Source: Bifidobacterium sp. 7101 (GTDB lineage: Bacteria > Actinomycetota > Actinomycetes > Actinomycetales > Bifidobacteriaceae). Taken from it: a stretch of DNA of 64,000 nt. Position numbers and translations under genes: made by a program. Of the stretch, positions 29,140 to 40,183 are shown piece by piece. Position 1 is the first letter of the stretch; every line of letters starts with the position of its first letter. The stretch is from NCBI RefSeq assembly GCF_000499285.1, contig NZ_AWUN01000001.1, positions 434,001 through 498,000 on the forward strand, given 5' to 3'. The notes under the pieces are model-generated. The model did no database searches. It worked only from the letters and a program-made list of their open reading frames with translations, and had not been told where the DNA came from.

Positions 29140-29430
29140 TCAGGGCAGCTGGTCCATGTGCCCGCTGTAGTCGTGGTTGACCGGGTTGGTGTTCCAGGGG
29201 TAGGGCAGTATGGTCTGCGGATAGATGTCCGCCAGCAGATGGATCGCGTGGCCGAATCATGGGCCAGTATGCATTCGTTGGGGTAGCGGGTCTGGTGCAC
29301 GCCCTCAGCGATGCGTTCGATGTTGGCGGCAGAGATGGATGTGATCGGGTCTTCGATAACGCCCACATAACCTGATTTTGTCTGGTCCAACCGTGGTGAA
29401 AACGAGATGAGGGTTTTCCTGGATGTGGAC
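29140..29430 (-). pseudogene. 3' remnant of an unidentified gene
   Basis: Coding-like text in two frames: SGYVGVIEDPITSISAANIE, ERIAEGVHQTRYPNECILAH and then, after a frame change near 29250, AIHLLADIYPQTILPYPWNT and HDYSGHMDQLP before TGA at 29140. No start is seen, and the 5' part stops against the MFS gene. I do not recognise the family. Probably the decayed tail of a deleted gene. Confidence 0.4.
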
Positions 29431-29451
29431 TGAAGACCATTCTGCCGTCCC

Positions 29452-30879
29452 TTAAGCCTCCTGTGGTTTCTGAGAGCGGCGCAGGGCGGCCAAGACTAGC
29501 AGAACCTCTAGGGCGCCGATGATCAATAACAGAATCAGTGCATGCTGGGAGCCGTTGATGGTGCCCAGTCGTCTGTCTGTGACTGCGGCCTGGCCTGCCG
29601 CGACGATGGTGGCCGCCAGGCTGCTGCCGATGGCTGCGGCGAACTGCTGGACGGTGTTGAAGATGGCGTTGCCGTCGGCCTGCTGCTCCTGGCTCAGTCG
29701 GTGCAGGCCGTTGGTCATGATGTTGCCGAAGCTCAGCCCGATGCCCAGCATGAAGAAAATATAGAGTATCAGGATGGCCAGGGCTGTCAGATGGCGGGCC
29801 GCGAGAGCGAATCCCAAGAGGCCGATCAGGGCCACACAACTGCCGCTGATGATGGGGATGCGCGGGCCCAGCTGATCGTAGAGCCTGCCGGAGAGCGGGG
29901 CCAGAACGGCTCCGATCGCCGCACCCGGCAGCACCACTAGTCCGGCCTGTAGCGAGGTGCAGCCATCAACCAGTTGCAGGTGGTTGGGCAGGATAAATGA
30001 GAGGGCCAAGGCGCTGATCTCGAAGAGGATGTAGGCACCGACATGCAGGGAGAAGCGGCTGTCTTTGAACAGACGCACGTCGATGATTGGTTGGGCCTGA
30101 TGCCGGGCGCGAAGGGTGAACGCTGCCAGGGCGATAAGTCCCAGGGCCAGCGCTCCGCCGAATCTCCAGGAGAGCCATCCTGCCGACGCATTGCTGATGC
30201 CGAAGATCAAACCTGCGAAGCCCAGGACCATAAGGAATATGTCAAGCGGCTCCAGTCCGGCCTGGTTGCCATCTGCCGCCACCGGAACCGAAGGTATGCA
30301 GGCCAGGCCCGTCACCAGTGAGATCAGCAGTACGGGAATCAGAATGATGAAGACGAAACGCCATCCGATGGTGGTCGCTACCAGACCGCCGAAGGTGGGG
30401 CCGACGGCTGGTCCGATGGCCGTAATCAGGGTGCCTACACCCATCATGGTGCCGATGCGCTTTGTCGGAACCTCCTGGAGGATGATGTTGAACATCAGGG
30501 GCAGGGCGATGCTGGTTCCCAGCCCCTGTATGGCCCTTCCAAGCAGCAGGAGGGGGAAAACCGGAGCCAGCGCGTCGATGACCAGTCCAGTCAGGAAGAG
30601 CAGGTTGGCGCACAGAAAGAGGGTTCGGCTGCGAAACCGACGCTTGAGGGCCGCCGAGAGCGGGGTGATGGAGGCGACGACCAGCAGGTAGAGGGTGGTC
30701 ATCCATTGCACGCTGGAGGTCCCGATGCCGAAATGGCTCATGAGGGCAGGGAAGGTGATGTTCATGGCCGTTTCCACAATCACGCCGCAGAAGGACATGA
30801 TGCCGGTGGCCACCACCGCGCCTATTACCCTGCGGGGGATTGCTGTGCTTTGTGCCTGAGTTGCTTGGGTTGCGCTCAT
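29452..30879 (-). CDS. MFS transporter, DHA2 (14-helix) drug-efflux type
   Basis: 475 residues with about 14 hydrophobic segments. Helix 1 starts at GAVVATGIMSFCGVIVETAM, and the DHA2 words WMTTLYLLVVAS, LGRAIQGLG and GPTFGGLVATTIGWRFVF are present. Such proteins export drugs, dyes or bile salts by proton antiport. The ATG at 30879 overlaps the MarR stop codon (ATGA), so the two form an operon. Substrate unknown. Confidence 0.88.
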   Translation of the reverse strand: MSATQATQAQSTAIPRRVIGAVVATGIMSFCGVIVETAMNITFPALMSHFGIGTSSVQWMTTLYLLVVASITPLSAALKRRFRSRTLFLCANLLFLTGLVIDALAPVFPLLLLGRAIQGLGTSIALPLMFNIILQEVPTKRIGTMMGVGTLITAIGPAVGPTFGGLVATTIGWRFVFIILIPVLLISLVTGLACIPSVPVAADGNQAGLEPLDIFLMVLGFAGLIFGISNASAGWLSWRFGGALALGLIALAAFTLRARHQAQPIIDVRLFKDSRFSLHVGAYILFEISALALSFILPNHLQLVDGCTSLQAGLVVLPGAAIGAVLAPLSGRLYDQLGPRIPIISGSCVALIGLLGFALAARHLTALAILILYIFFMLGIGLSFGNIMTNGLHRLSQEQQADGNAIFNTVQQFAAAIGSSLAATIVAAGQAAVTDRRLGTINGSQHALILLLIIGALEVLLVLAALRRSQKPQEA

Positions 30880-31325
30880 GAGCGAGACTCCTTTCCAGCC
30901 TGGGAGGGATCGTCGGAATTCAAGGTGATGAAATAGGCCAGCACGCGGTCGAAGGCGGCCAGATCCCGCTGATCGAACCGGCGCTCCATGGCCTTTTGCT
31001 GGTTGTCGATATATGCCCGCACGGCTTTCTGCAGGCCACGGGCCTTGGTGGTGGGCCCAATGATGCGTTGACGGCCGTCCCTGGGGTCGCGTTTGGCGGT
31101 GACCAGTCCGCTGGCCTCCATACGCTGCAGGATTTTTGTTGTTGTGGACGGGCGGATGTCGAACTCCATCTCGATGTCCCGCTGGGTGTGGTCCTGGGAC
31201 TCTCCCAGGAAGTCGATGATGGACATCTGGGTGCCGGTCAGCCCGTACTTGGTCGCATAGGCATCCATGGACCGTGACATAAGGTTGGCCGCCCGTTTGA
31301 TCCGCTTGCCGTAGTCTTCGCTCAA
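30876..31325 (-). CDS. MarR-family regulator
   Basis: 149 residues with the winged helix typical of the family (MSIIDFLGESQDHTQRDIEM, then TTKILQRMEASGLV and the wing KRDPRDGRQRI). Start is TTG 31325 with GAGGAG 5 nt upstream. First gene of an operon with the MFS pump, and a palindrome lies 20 bp upstream, so it probably represses itself and the pump until an exported compound binds. Confidence 0.88.
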   Translation of the reverse strand: MSEDYGKRIKRAANLMSRSMDAYATKYGLTGTQMSIIDFLGESQDHTQRDIEMEFDIRPSTTTKILQRMEASGLVTAKRDPRDGRQRIIGPTTKARGLQKAVRAYIDNQQKAMERRFDQRDLAAFDRVLAYFITLNSDDPSQAGKESRS

Positions 31326-31345
31326 AGGCTCTCCTCGGTTAGATT

Positions 31346-31355
31346 GTTAGCTAAC
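31346..31355. promoter_or_regulatory. MarR operator candidate
   Basis: GTTAGCTAAC is a perfect 10-bp palindrome just upstream of the MarR start, in A+T-rich promoter sequence. The remaining 350 bp up to the GH30 gene contain nothing that I recognise. Confidence 0.6.
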
Positions 31356-31743
31356 TAATGAATAATCTCCCGGGTATGGACAAGCTGTTCAGCATTGGAT
31401 AATTGCCGCTCTGCCGGATCGCTTGTGCAACAACCGACCTGAAGTTGCGGCTGCCTCGCATTGCCGGATTTCGGCAACAAATATCATCTTCTTGCTATGC
31501 AAGGAATATGCCCGATTCCCGGGCTTACCGTATAGGCAAACGGAAGTCTTCCCGTCCGGCTCATATGTAGGTGGTTGGAAGTTAGCCACTTCCGCATGGC
31601 ATGGTCTGCGACAGAGCAGTGCACGTAATCATGTCCCGTGACAGAGTCCTTATCCGTAGCAATGGCGCCTTAAATGCCAGGACCCTGGGATGAGCTGACG
31701 AGTGGACAGTCTGACTATTCAGAAAAGAATGAAGGTACAGGAC

Positions 31744-34700
31744 ATGAGCATATCCCAAAAGGTCCTTGCAGGATTGATGGCAGGGGCCGTTCTTCTGACT
31801 GGTGCATCGATGGCGACTCCAGCCATGGCATCGGAAGATGAGCAAACAATCAATGTGACGCCGAATCCCTGGTATGCCGATGGCCCCTTCCAGGGTTGGG
31901 GAACTTCCCTGGCATGGTTTGCCAAAGCCACAGGCAACTATGGAGAACCCGGTTCAATCAGTCAATCCAGCGGAGACCCTCAGACCGATGCCAAGGCTTT
32001 GGCCTATGGGCGGCAACTTCGTGAGGATTTCTATACGAGCATCTTCGGTAAGGAGGGTCTTGGTCTCAACAAGGCTCGCTACAACATAGGCGGTGGCAAT
32101 GCCTCGGACGTGGCATATGGCTATCCGTTCATGCGGCAAGGCGCCGCCATGCCCGGCTACTGGGCCCAGGACCCGGACGGCTCCTTGGGCCTTTACGGCG
32201 GTCTGGCGACGACGATGGCCAACAAGGCCGGCATTGATCGGGCTTTCGATCCTCACAACGACACCTCCTATGTGTGGGGATCTGCGACCTCTGATTCCCC
32301 ACAGGCCCGCGACGTCAAGGCTCAGGAGTGGTGGCTGAAAAGGGGAGCTCAGAACCATGACATCGACCACGTCGAAGCCGCAGCCAACGCGGCTCCCTGG
32401 TTCATGACGGAAAGCGGGTATGTGAGCGGAGGCGATAGCGGGAATGCCAACAACCTTGCGGATGCGGACAAATTCGCAAAGTATCTGGCTGTGGTAACCC
32501 GGCATCTGTCGCAGCTCCAGGCCGACAATGGGAACCGGGTTGGGGTCAATACAGTTGAGCCGCTCAACGAGTCGGAGACCGGATACTGGAGTTCGCCGCG
32601 AGGACGGGCTTCGGATGCTTGGCCAGCCGAGGACAGGGCTCTGATCGACCGATACTGGAATCGGTATTACCAGGGTAAGAACAAGGCTGTTACGCCATAT
32701 ACCACCGAGGTCAAAAAGCCCCAGGAGGGTATGCATGTCGATACCGGGACAGCCGGCAATGTCATACGCGCTCTCAGATCTGCCCTGGATGCCGAAGGCC
32801 TGCAGCAGACTTTGGTCTCAGCTACCGATGCGACGGATTCAGGCTAGTTTGTCGATTCCTACCATCGCTATCCGCAGGATGTCAGGGATGCCATCGGCCA
32901 GTACAACACCCACGGGTATGGCACCAACCGCCAGCGGGCTGCCCGGGACATTGCCCAGGGGGATGGCAAAGCCTTGTCCATGAGCGAGGTGGATGGCTCC
33001 TGGCAATCCGGAGGCTTCAATCCTTATGGTTTCGACAATGCCTTGGGCATGGCCGGTAAGATCAACGCAGATGTCTACGCCTTGCAGTCCAGGGATTACA
33101 CCTTCTGGCAAATCGGTGAGGACCTTTACAATGTGGCCACTGGCGACAAGGATATGAATGGCAACAGTGCCAATCCCAAGGGGGAGGACACCAATTGGGG
33201 CACTGTCTTTCTTGATTACGATTGCTCGGTCGCCGGCGTTGACGGCAAGCTCTACTCTCGCAGGGAAGTGGACAACAATGGAGGCCAGACCTCGGGAATT
33301 CGCCCCTGCCGGATCGTGGTCAACGCGAAGTACAATGCTGTTCGCGCCTACACCAAATTCATTCATCCAGGGGATTTCATCACCGCCAATAACGCCACCA
33401 AGGACAATATGACCGCCAGCTCGGCAGATGGCAAGACCCAGACGGTGATACACCGTAACGGCAGCGATCAGCCGCAGACGCTGGTCATCGATCTGTCAAA
33501 CTACGGGGGCATCGATTCCGACGCGAGCGGAAAGCTCTTCCTGACTACCGAACCTGATCATCAGCAGGATATATACACGGCTGATATGAGCTATATGAAT
33601 AAGTACTCCAATAAGGAGCAGCCGCATGGAGTCACCATTGATGCGGCAGCCAAGACGGCCACAGTCAAACTGCCGGCCCGTTCCATCGCCTCCATACAGC
33701 TCACCGGCGTATCCGGGGTCTCCCCGCAGGCCCAGGTCAAGGATGGCAGCACGGTTCAGCTGCAAGGGCAGCAGTCAGGAAAGATGCTCACCGCATCGTC
33801 CGATGGTATTCTCACGCTTGAAGGCATGGCCAAGAATCCGGATCAGGGACGAGCCCAGGCTTTCACCGTCCACAGCGTCGAGTCCTCTGCCGGCAGTCCC
33901 AAGCTGCCTCGGTACCTGATCTCTTCTGCAGACGGGAGCAGGTTCCTTTGCGCGGACGGCCGGATGCGGGCGGGTACCAGGGCATCCATCGGTACCGATG
34001 CACGGTTCATCTGGATGCTCAATACGGAAAACGGCAAGACCTTCAGCCTGGTCAACCAGGCAGATAAGGTTGCCCTGGATGTGACTGGCCAGCAGACCGA
34101 TGCCGGTGCAGCCATCTCTGTGGCAGAATCGACGGGAGCCGACAACCAAGGTTGGTATTTCCGGTCTACGGAGCCGACTGGCGCCGAGAAGACTACGGTC
34201 CAGGTGCCGCTTGGCGGATCCGTGACCATGCCTCAAACAGTGATTCCCTATTATTCCTGGGGTCAGGGAGAGCCAGTGCCCGTGGTCTGGAAGACCGAGG
34301 CCGTTGATGTGGGCAGGGAGGGAACTTATCAGGTTCAAGGTGTTGCCACTGATTTCTTTGGCAATACATTCCCTTGCCAGGCATCAGTTTTCGTGGGCGA
34401 ATTCACCGTGACCGATCCTGTCTCCGCCACTATTCTCTTCGGTTCAGATGCCCAGGAGGCCCGCAAGGCGATGGAATCCACCACTGTCTACGCCCATGTC
34501 AAGGCTTCGCCGGCCATCAAGGTCGACCCTCATGCTGTCAGCTGGGATTGGGCTGATCTTCAAGGAAAGCTGGACCGGGCGCACGAGGGTGATGTGGTGC
34601 CTGTGAAAGGTACCCTGGCCATAGGCGGAGAGCGTTCCCTGCCCCTGTCTTTCAGCCTTTACCTGGAGGCGGCCAAACCACAGAATGTGGCTGATGTCAG

Positions 34701-36297
34701 CTACAACCTGACTGTTACCGACCAAGACGTTGAGTATGGCAAGGAGGATCAGTGGAGGAAACTCACTGATGGCAATATGCGGGAGGAAGCCTGGGCGACA
34801 TGGAATTCGGCCGGCAACTACCGCCATAGCCCAACTGCCAATCTTGACTTCGGGCAAGTGCGTCAGCTGGATCGGGTGGCCATCACCTACAAGGATCATC
34901 CGCCGGTGTCGGCCAAGGCTGAATACACCAACGATGGTGCCAACTGGAAGCCGCTGGGGAAGGTCGTCAACAACCCGCAGCCTGGTCAGACCGTGACCTT
35001 CCAGGCAGCAGGGATGGTAGGAGCCAGCAAGGTCCGCATCGTCAACACGGTAGACAACGCCTGGATGGATGCGGCGGAAATCGAAGCCTGGGCCCGTCCA
35101 TGGGTAGGCCCGGTCAGAAATCTGGCTTGGGGCGCCGGCACCCACTTCTCAGTCAACGTCCAGGATGGTGATACGGCTGGAAAAGCCATTGACGGACATG
35201 TCGCCTCGGGGTGGTCCACCCAGTCGGCATCTTCGGATGTCGATTCGACAGCCACCTTCAACTTCGACAAAATCCGGACTATCAGTCAAGTCAAGACCGT
35301 CTTCCACTGGGATGGGCGAGCATCCTGGCCAAAGTCGCAGACCTTGGAATATTGCGATCAATCCGACAACTGGCACCGGCTGGAAACCAAGACGGGATGG
35401 TATCTTCCCCAGGCCGGTGGTACTGATGCCTCCACAGAAGCCGATGCGCCTACGGTGACCTTCACCCTGGCCAGCCCTGTCCAGGCAAAGGCGGTGCGGC
35501 TTATCAACAGTCTTCAGGACACGAAAACCTATATCAACGTGGCCGAGATGGAGGTAAACGGCACGGAGAGTCTTTCGGCCTTCGAGCCTGAGCCAGGCAA
35601 TGATTCCAACCTGGCTGATCTGCGCTTGGACGGACAAACCATTACAGATTTCTCGCCCGATCGCAATGATTATGTAGTCGATTTGCCGGTTGGTTCCGAA
35701 AGCAACCCGGTCTTGCAGGCCTTTAGCAGGGACAACGCGGCTAAGGTGGTTCAGACTGATGAAGGAATGACGATCGGCGGCAAGAGCCTGATTACCGTCA
35801 CCTCTGCTGACGGGTCTCGTTCCAGAGTCTACTCGGTCCACTACCGATCCTTCGATTTGCAGGGGTTGCAGGTCGTCCCTCCCACGAAGACCAGCTATGC
35901 CATCGGCGAGCGGTTTGACCCAAGCGGATTGGCGGTCAGCGCTGTGTACATCTCCAAGGACAGGGACCGCACCGAAGTCAGGCCTTTGGCCTTGGACGAT
36001 CCCGAGCTGTCGGTGACGGGCTTTGACTCTACTGTGGCCGGCAAAAAGACCATTGTCGTGGCCTACCGCGGGGTGAACGCCAGCTTCGGTATTTGGGTAA
36101 AGGCCACCGGGCGGAATGCGTCCGGCACAGGCGTTGTGGGTTTGAACGGAAATGATTCTCCGCTTGGCGGACCTTCACATGCGGTTCTGGCGCATTCAGG
36201 AGCCTCGATAATCTCGGTGGCCCTACTTGTCGGAGCTCTGGCACTGACGTCGTTCGCGGCATTGCTCGGCAGACGATACCTGTCAAGCAGACGATAA
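31744..36297 (+). pseudogene. Secreted GH30 endo-beta-1,6-galactanase-like enzyme, interrupted by an in-frame TAG
   Basis: 1517 codons. ATG 31744 has AAGG 8 nt upstream (GTG 31702 is also in frame). Signal peptide ends ATPAMA. The GH30 barrel follows; the acid/base is Glu276 in EPLNE and the nucleophile Glu415 in SMSEVDG. TAG at 32845-32847 (codon 368) lies between them, so either product alone lacks one catalytic residue. The frame is open on both sides and the protein text continues (ATDATDSG, stop, FVDSYHRYP). After the barrel come a ricin-like region (about 680-810), an F5/8-type (CBM32-like) domain near 1140-1280, bacterial Ig-like segments and a C-terminal membrane helix with a basic tail. 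Related bifidobacterial GH30_5 enzymes cut arabinogalactan side chains. The adjacent ABC importer would take up the products. Confidence 0.85.
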
Positions 36298-36332
36298 GGG
36301 TACCGCGGGTGTCTTGTCTTCCAACACCCTGT

Positions 36333-36376
36333 GCGGTTCTGGTTCACCAAAGTTGCAATTGGCGAACCGGAACCGC
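36333..36376 (+). terminator. Terminator after the GH30 gene
   Basis: GCGGTTCTGGTTC pairs imperfectly with GAACCGGAACCGC across a short loop, followed by TTTC, 36 bp after the stop. Confidence 0.6.
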
Positions 36377-36479
36377 TTTCAGGTAGTCAGACGACAAACC
36401 CCTTACAGTGAAAGCAATATTTCGATATTAGATAGCAGTTTTCATGTACGGAGCCTTGTAATTGTTAATAGACTGAAAG

Positions 36480-36506
36480 TACGTTAATGATTGCACTATC
36501 AACGTA
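36480..36506. promoter_or_regulatory. Inverted repeat upstream of the ABC importer
   Basis: TACGTT and AACGTA, 15 bp apart, lie about 230 bp before the first permease gene. Possible regulator site; the binder is unknown. The rest of 36377-36738 shows no gene. Confidence 0.35.
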
Positions 36507-36738
36507 ATGAAAAGAGGCACAAGGATGTGTGCATGTGAAAAACAGTCGTGACCGTTTACAGCAAAACATCTACATTCAACAGAGTTGTCTGAATGGCTGA
36601 TAGTTTCTGACATCTCGATGCTCAACGGCCAGTTGCAGGGGGTCCGTTCCCTCAATTCCGGTTTGTTGACCCAGTTCTTCTTCGTCGTTGTTGACGGTGG
36701 GGTTGGGGTCACGCAATCAGACATCTCAAAGGAGAATA

Positions 36739-37677
36739 ATGACATTTTCCAAATCGGCGGCAGGTCCAGCTGATGTCGCGAACAATCAGCAGTCGAGCAC
36801 CGTCAACAAGCACAGACGGGATTGGCGCGGTTGGAAGTTCATGGGGCCTTTCGCTGTGGCTTTCCTGCTGGTGTTCATCATCCCGATCATCTACGCAATT
36901 TATATTTCTTTTTTTGAAAAACGGATGGTTGGCGGCACGGTTTTCGCCGGGCTCAGCAATTACAAACGTTTGTTCGCAGATGGTCATTTCTGGAGTTCGG
37001 TCGGCCGTGTCAGTGCTTTTACGCTGATTCAGGCGCCGCTCTGCCTCTTCCTGGCCGCCTTATTGGCTCTGGCGATTGACTCCATGAGATTGCATGGAAC
37101 CAAGTTCTTCCGAATTTCCACCTTCCTGCCTTATGCCGTTCCTGCCGTCGTGTCCACGCTGATTTGGGGATTCATGTACGGGGCCAAGTATGGACTGGTC
37201 GGCTCTTTCAACTCATGGACCGGCTTGCATCTGGACCTGCTGGCTTCCAATATTCTTCTGGTCTCTATCGGCAACATCGTGACCTGGGAATACACCGGCT
37301 ACAACATGCTGATCTTCTATTCCTCCCTGTCCACGATTCCGCATTCGCTCTATGAGGCGGCGGCAATCGACGGGGCCAGCGAATGGCAGATCGTCAGACG
37401 GATCAAGATGCCGGAGTTGCGTGGAAGTCTGGCAATCACCGTGATTTTCAGCATCATCGGCTCCTTCCAGCTTTTCAACGAACCCTCGATCATGCAGAAC
37501 ATGGTGCCTGGGAACACCATCACCAGCTATTACACGCCGAATATGTACGCCTACAGTCTGAGCTTCGCGGGCAATCAGTCGAATTACGCTGCGGCCCTGG
37601 CCATTGTCATGGCGGTGATCACCATGGCGATCGCGTACGCGGTCCAGCTGAACAGTCTGAAGGAGCAGATGAAATGA
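36739..37677 (+). CDS. Sugar ABC transporter permease (MalF-like)
   Basis: Integral membrane subunit of a carbohydrate importer, 312 residues, six helices. The cytoplasmic EAA loop reads YEAAAIDGASEWQIVRRIKM. ATG 36739 has AAAGGAG 5 nt upstream. It is followed, with an ATGA overlap, by the second permease and then by the binding protein. No ATPase gene is nearby; bifidobacterial sugar importers commonly share an ATPase encoded elsewhere. The substrate is probably a galactose- or arabinose-containing oligosaccharide, inferred from the upstream GH30 gene. Confidence 0.9.
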   Translation: MTFSKSAAGPADVANNQQSSTVNKHRRDWRGWKFMGPFAVAFLLVFIIPIIYAIYISFFEKRMVGGTVFAGLSNYKRLFADGHFWSSVGRVSAFTLIQAPLCLFLAALLALAIDSMRLHGTKFFRISTFLPYAVPAVVSTLIWGFMYGAKYGLVGSFNSWTGLHLDLLASNILLVSIGNIVTWEYTGYNMLIFYSSLSTIPHSLYEAAAIDGASEWQIVRRIKMPELRGSLAITVIFSIIGSFQLFNEPSIMQNMVPGNTITSYYTPNMYAYSLSFAGNQSNYAAALAIVMAVITMAIAYAVQLNSLKEQMK

Positions 37678-38648
37678 CCTCTGACATTTTGGATGAGTCG
37701 CCTTCAGCGATTCGAGCGCGTGAACGCAGACGTGCCAAGCGAGTAGCCAGGGATGAAAGGGCGGAACGAAAGCGCGCCGCAAAAAACGGATTCTCCAATC
37801 CAGCGAACCCCCGCCGTTCGATGACCCTGACGCTGGTTACCGGCATCTTTGCCCTATACTGCCTGTTTCCCTTCGCCTACCTGATCATCAACGCCACTAA
37901 GACGCAGCCTGACTTCACCTCGACCTTCGGCCTTTGGTTTGGTCACACCTTCGCGCTTTGGGACAACATAACCACGGTCTTCACCTATGAGGATGGCATA
38001 TTCGGGCGCTGGCTTTTGAACACGCTGCTCTACGTGGTAGTGGGGGCGGGTGGCGCAACCGTGCTGGCCATCATGGGTGGGTACGCTTTGGCCAAGTTCA
38101 CTTTTCCCGGCCGCAAGGCAGTCTTCGCGGTCGTGCTGGGTTCCATCAGTGTGCCTGGCATTGCCCTGGCTGTTCCGCAGTTTCTGCTGTTTGCCAAGAT
38201 GGGTTTGACCAATACGCCCTGGGCCATGATTCTGCCCAGCCTCATCAGCCCCTTCGGCTTGTACCTTATGTGGATATTCTCCGAGCAGGCTGTTCCCACG
38301 GAGCTCCTGGAGGCGGCCAGGGTTGACGGTGCAGGGGAGTTCAGAACCTTCCTGACCATCAGCCTGCCCCTGCTGGCTCCCGGAATCGTCACCACGGCCT
38401 TGTTCGCCATAGTGGCCACCTGGAATAACTACTTCCTGCCCTTGATCATGTTGAAGGATGCCAATTGGTACCCCCTGACCATCGGACTGAACCAATGGAA
38501 GAACCAGGCCAACACTGCCGGCGGTCACGCCATACAGAATCTCGTCATCACCGGATCGCTGATCACGGTCATTCCTCTGATGATCGCTTTCCTGATTCTC
38601 CAGCGGTACTGGCAGTCCGGACTGGCTGCAGGAGCGGTCAAGGAATAA
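37674..38648 (+). CDS. Sugar ABC transporter permease (MalG-like)
   Basis: Second membrane subunit, 324 residues. A very basic N-terminus (about residues 14-39, rich in Arg and Lys) precedes six helices. The EAA loop is LLEAARVDGAGEFRTFLTI. It starts within the stop codon of the first permease. The gap to the next gene (38649-38783) contains a hairpin, GGTCACT with AGTGGCC (38669-38699), which may set the relative amounts of permease and binding protein. Confidence 0.9.
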   Translation: MTSDILDESPSAIRARERRRAKRVARDERAERKRAAKNGFSNPANPRRSMTLTLVTGIFALYCLFPFAYLIINATKTQPDFTSTFGLWFGHTFALWDNITTVFTYEDGIFGRWLLNTLLYVVVGAGGATVLAIMGGYALAKFTFPGRKAVFAVVLGSISVPGIALAVPQFLLFAKMGLTNTPWAMILPSLISPFGLYLMWIFSEQAVPTELLEAARVDGAGEFRTFLTISLPLLAPGIVTTALFAIVATWNNYFLPLIMLKDANWYPLTIGLNQWKNQANTAGGHAIQNLVITGSLITVIPLMIAFLILQRYWQSGLAAGAVKE

Positions 38649-38783
38649 ATGAATTTTTGAAAATTGCGGTCACTTAAGCCATCGCGAGGTGAGTGGCCGG
38701 GAAGGGAGTCTTGCGTCTGTCATATGGCAAGGATTCATCCCAATAAAAGCTGATGAAAAGCACTAAGAGAAAAGAGTGATGTA

Positions 38784-40121
38784 ATGAAACATGCAAAAGG
38801 GCTGAAGCGCCTAGTGGCTTGTGCCGGCGTGCTGGCCATGTTTCTCGGTGTCACCGCCTGCGGAGGTAGCAAGCAGAGTAGTGGTGACGAAAATGTGGAG
38901 CTGAGCGTCTGGGCATGGGAGCCCACCTTGAAAGCCGCAACAAAGGAGTTCGAGAAGAAGTACCCGAACATCAAGATCAAGTTGCAGAATGCCGGGACGG
39001 CCAAGGAGCAGTACACTGCGCTTGACAACGCCTTCCAGGCAGGCAAGGGAGCACCTGATGTGGCGCAAATCGAACTCTATGCCCTGAGCCAGTATGCGAT
39101 CAATGATCGGCTGACTGATCTCAGTGACAGGACCAAGGGCTACTCGAAGTTCTACAATCCGGGTACTTGGAATTCGGTTCTGGTCAACAAAAAGCCCTAC
39201 GGGCTGCCCTTTGGCTCGGGAGCCATGGCCTTCTTCTACAACAAGGATGTGTTCGACAAGGCAGGCGTTGATGCGACCCAGATCAAGACCTGGGATCAGT
39301 ATTACGAGGCTGCTAAGAAGATTCGGGCGGTGGGTTCCTACATCGCTGCCGATTCCGGTGACGCGGGCTTCTTCGATGCCATGATCTGGCAGGCCAACGG
39401 GCATCCTTACAAGCTGTCCGCAGATGGCAAGGATCTGTCCATCAACCTTGATACCGACAAGGGGACTCAGAGCTTCATCAAGTGGTGGCAGAAGATGATC
39501 GACGAGGATTTGGTCGACACCAAGACCGTCATCTGGACCGAAGACTGGAACAAGAGCCTGAACAATGGCAAGCTCGCCTCTGCGCTGATCGGCTGCTGGA
39601 TCCCAACTACGCTGGTCAACGTGGCACCCGACCAAGCAGGCAAGTGGAGGGTCACAACCATGCCCACCCAGGATGGGTCTGCCGTCAACTCCAACCATGG
39701 CGGTTCGTCGCTGGCGATTATGGCTTCAAGCAAGAAGACCGATGCAGCCTATAAGTACATTGATTTCATCTCGCGGAACCAGGCCAGCATTGACGCTCGT
39801 GTGGCAGGCGGTTCATTCCCTGACGACGTGAAGACCACTGAATCGAAGAAGTTCAAGGAGGCCACCACCGTCAAGAACACCAAGGGCGAGGACATCGAAT
39901 ACTTCGGCGGTCAGAAGTACAACGAGGTCCTGGCCAAGGCAGCAAGCGATGTGATCCCCGGTCACGCCACGCTGCCCTTCGAGGTCTATGCGCGGACGGT
40001 ATTCGCTGACGACGTCGGTTCTGCCTATACCGACAAGAAGATCACTCTGAAGCAGGGTGTGGATGCCTGGCAGAAGCACCTGAAGGAATACGGTAAGCAG
40101 CAGGGCTTCAACGTGCACTGA
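38784..40121 (+). CDS. Sugar ABC transporter substrate-binding lipoprotein
   Basis: 445 residues. Lipobox GVTAC with Cys26 after a hydrophobic signal, so the protein is tethered outside the membrane. The rest is a cluster-1 (MalE-like) solute-binding fold: LSVWAWEP start, DVAQIELYAL, YGLPFGSGAMAFFYNKDVF, and NSNHGGSSLAI. It delivers its ligand to the two permeases upstream. Its own start has the purine-rich AAGAGAAAAGAG upstream. Confidence 0.92.
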   Translation: MKHAKGLKRLVACAGVLAMFLGVTACGGSKQSSGDENVELSVWAWEPTLKAATKEFEKKYPNIKIKLQNAGTAKEQYTALDNAFQAGKGAPDVAQIELYALSQYAINDRLTDLSDRTKGYSKFYNPGTWNSVLVNKKPYGLPFGSGAMAFFYNKDVFDKAGVDATQIKTWDQYYEAAKKIRAVGSYIAADSGDAGFFDAMIWQANGHPYKLSADGKDLSINLDTDKGTQSFIKWWQKMIDEDLVDTKTVIWTEDWNKSLNNGKLASALIGCWIPTTLVNVAPDQAGKWRVTTMPTQDGSAVNSNHGGSSLAIMASSKKTDAAYKYIDFISRNQASIDARVAGGSFPDDVKTTESKKFKEATTVKNTKGEDIEYFGGQKYNEVLAKAASDVIPGHATLPFEVYARTVFADDVGSAYTDKKITLKQGVDAWQKHLKEYGKQQGFNVH

Positions 40122-40146
40122 ACTTCATAAAGTAAATGGAAACGCT

Positions 40147-40183
40147 GCCGTTGCCTTGTATTGTTTGAGTATGAGGCAACGGC
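40147..40183 (+). terminator. Hairpin after the binding-protein gene
   Basis: GCCGTTGCCT and AGGCAACGGC form a perfect 10-bp stem 26 bp after the stop, with a weak T-rich tail. Confidence 0.6.

Noticed and set aside
31744-36297. Two separate adjacent genes (GH30 fragment and downstream protein)
   Set aside because: The frame is the same on both sides of the TAG, no ribosome-binding site precedes the second part, and each part has just one catalytic Glu.
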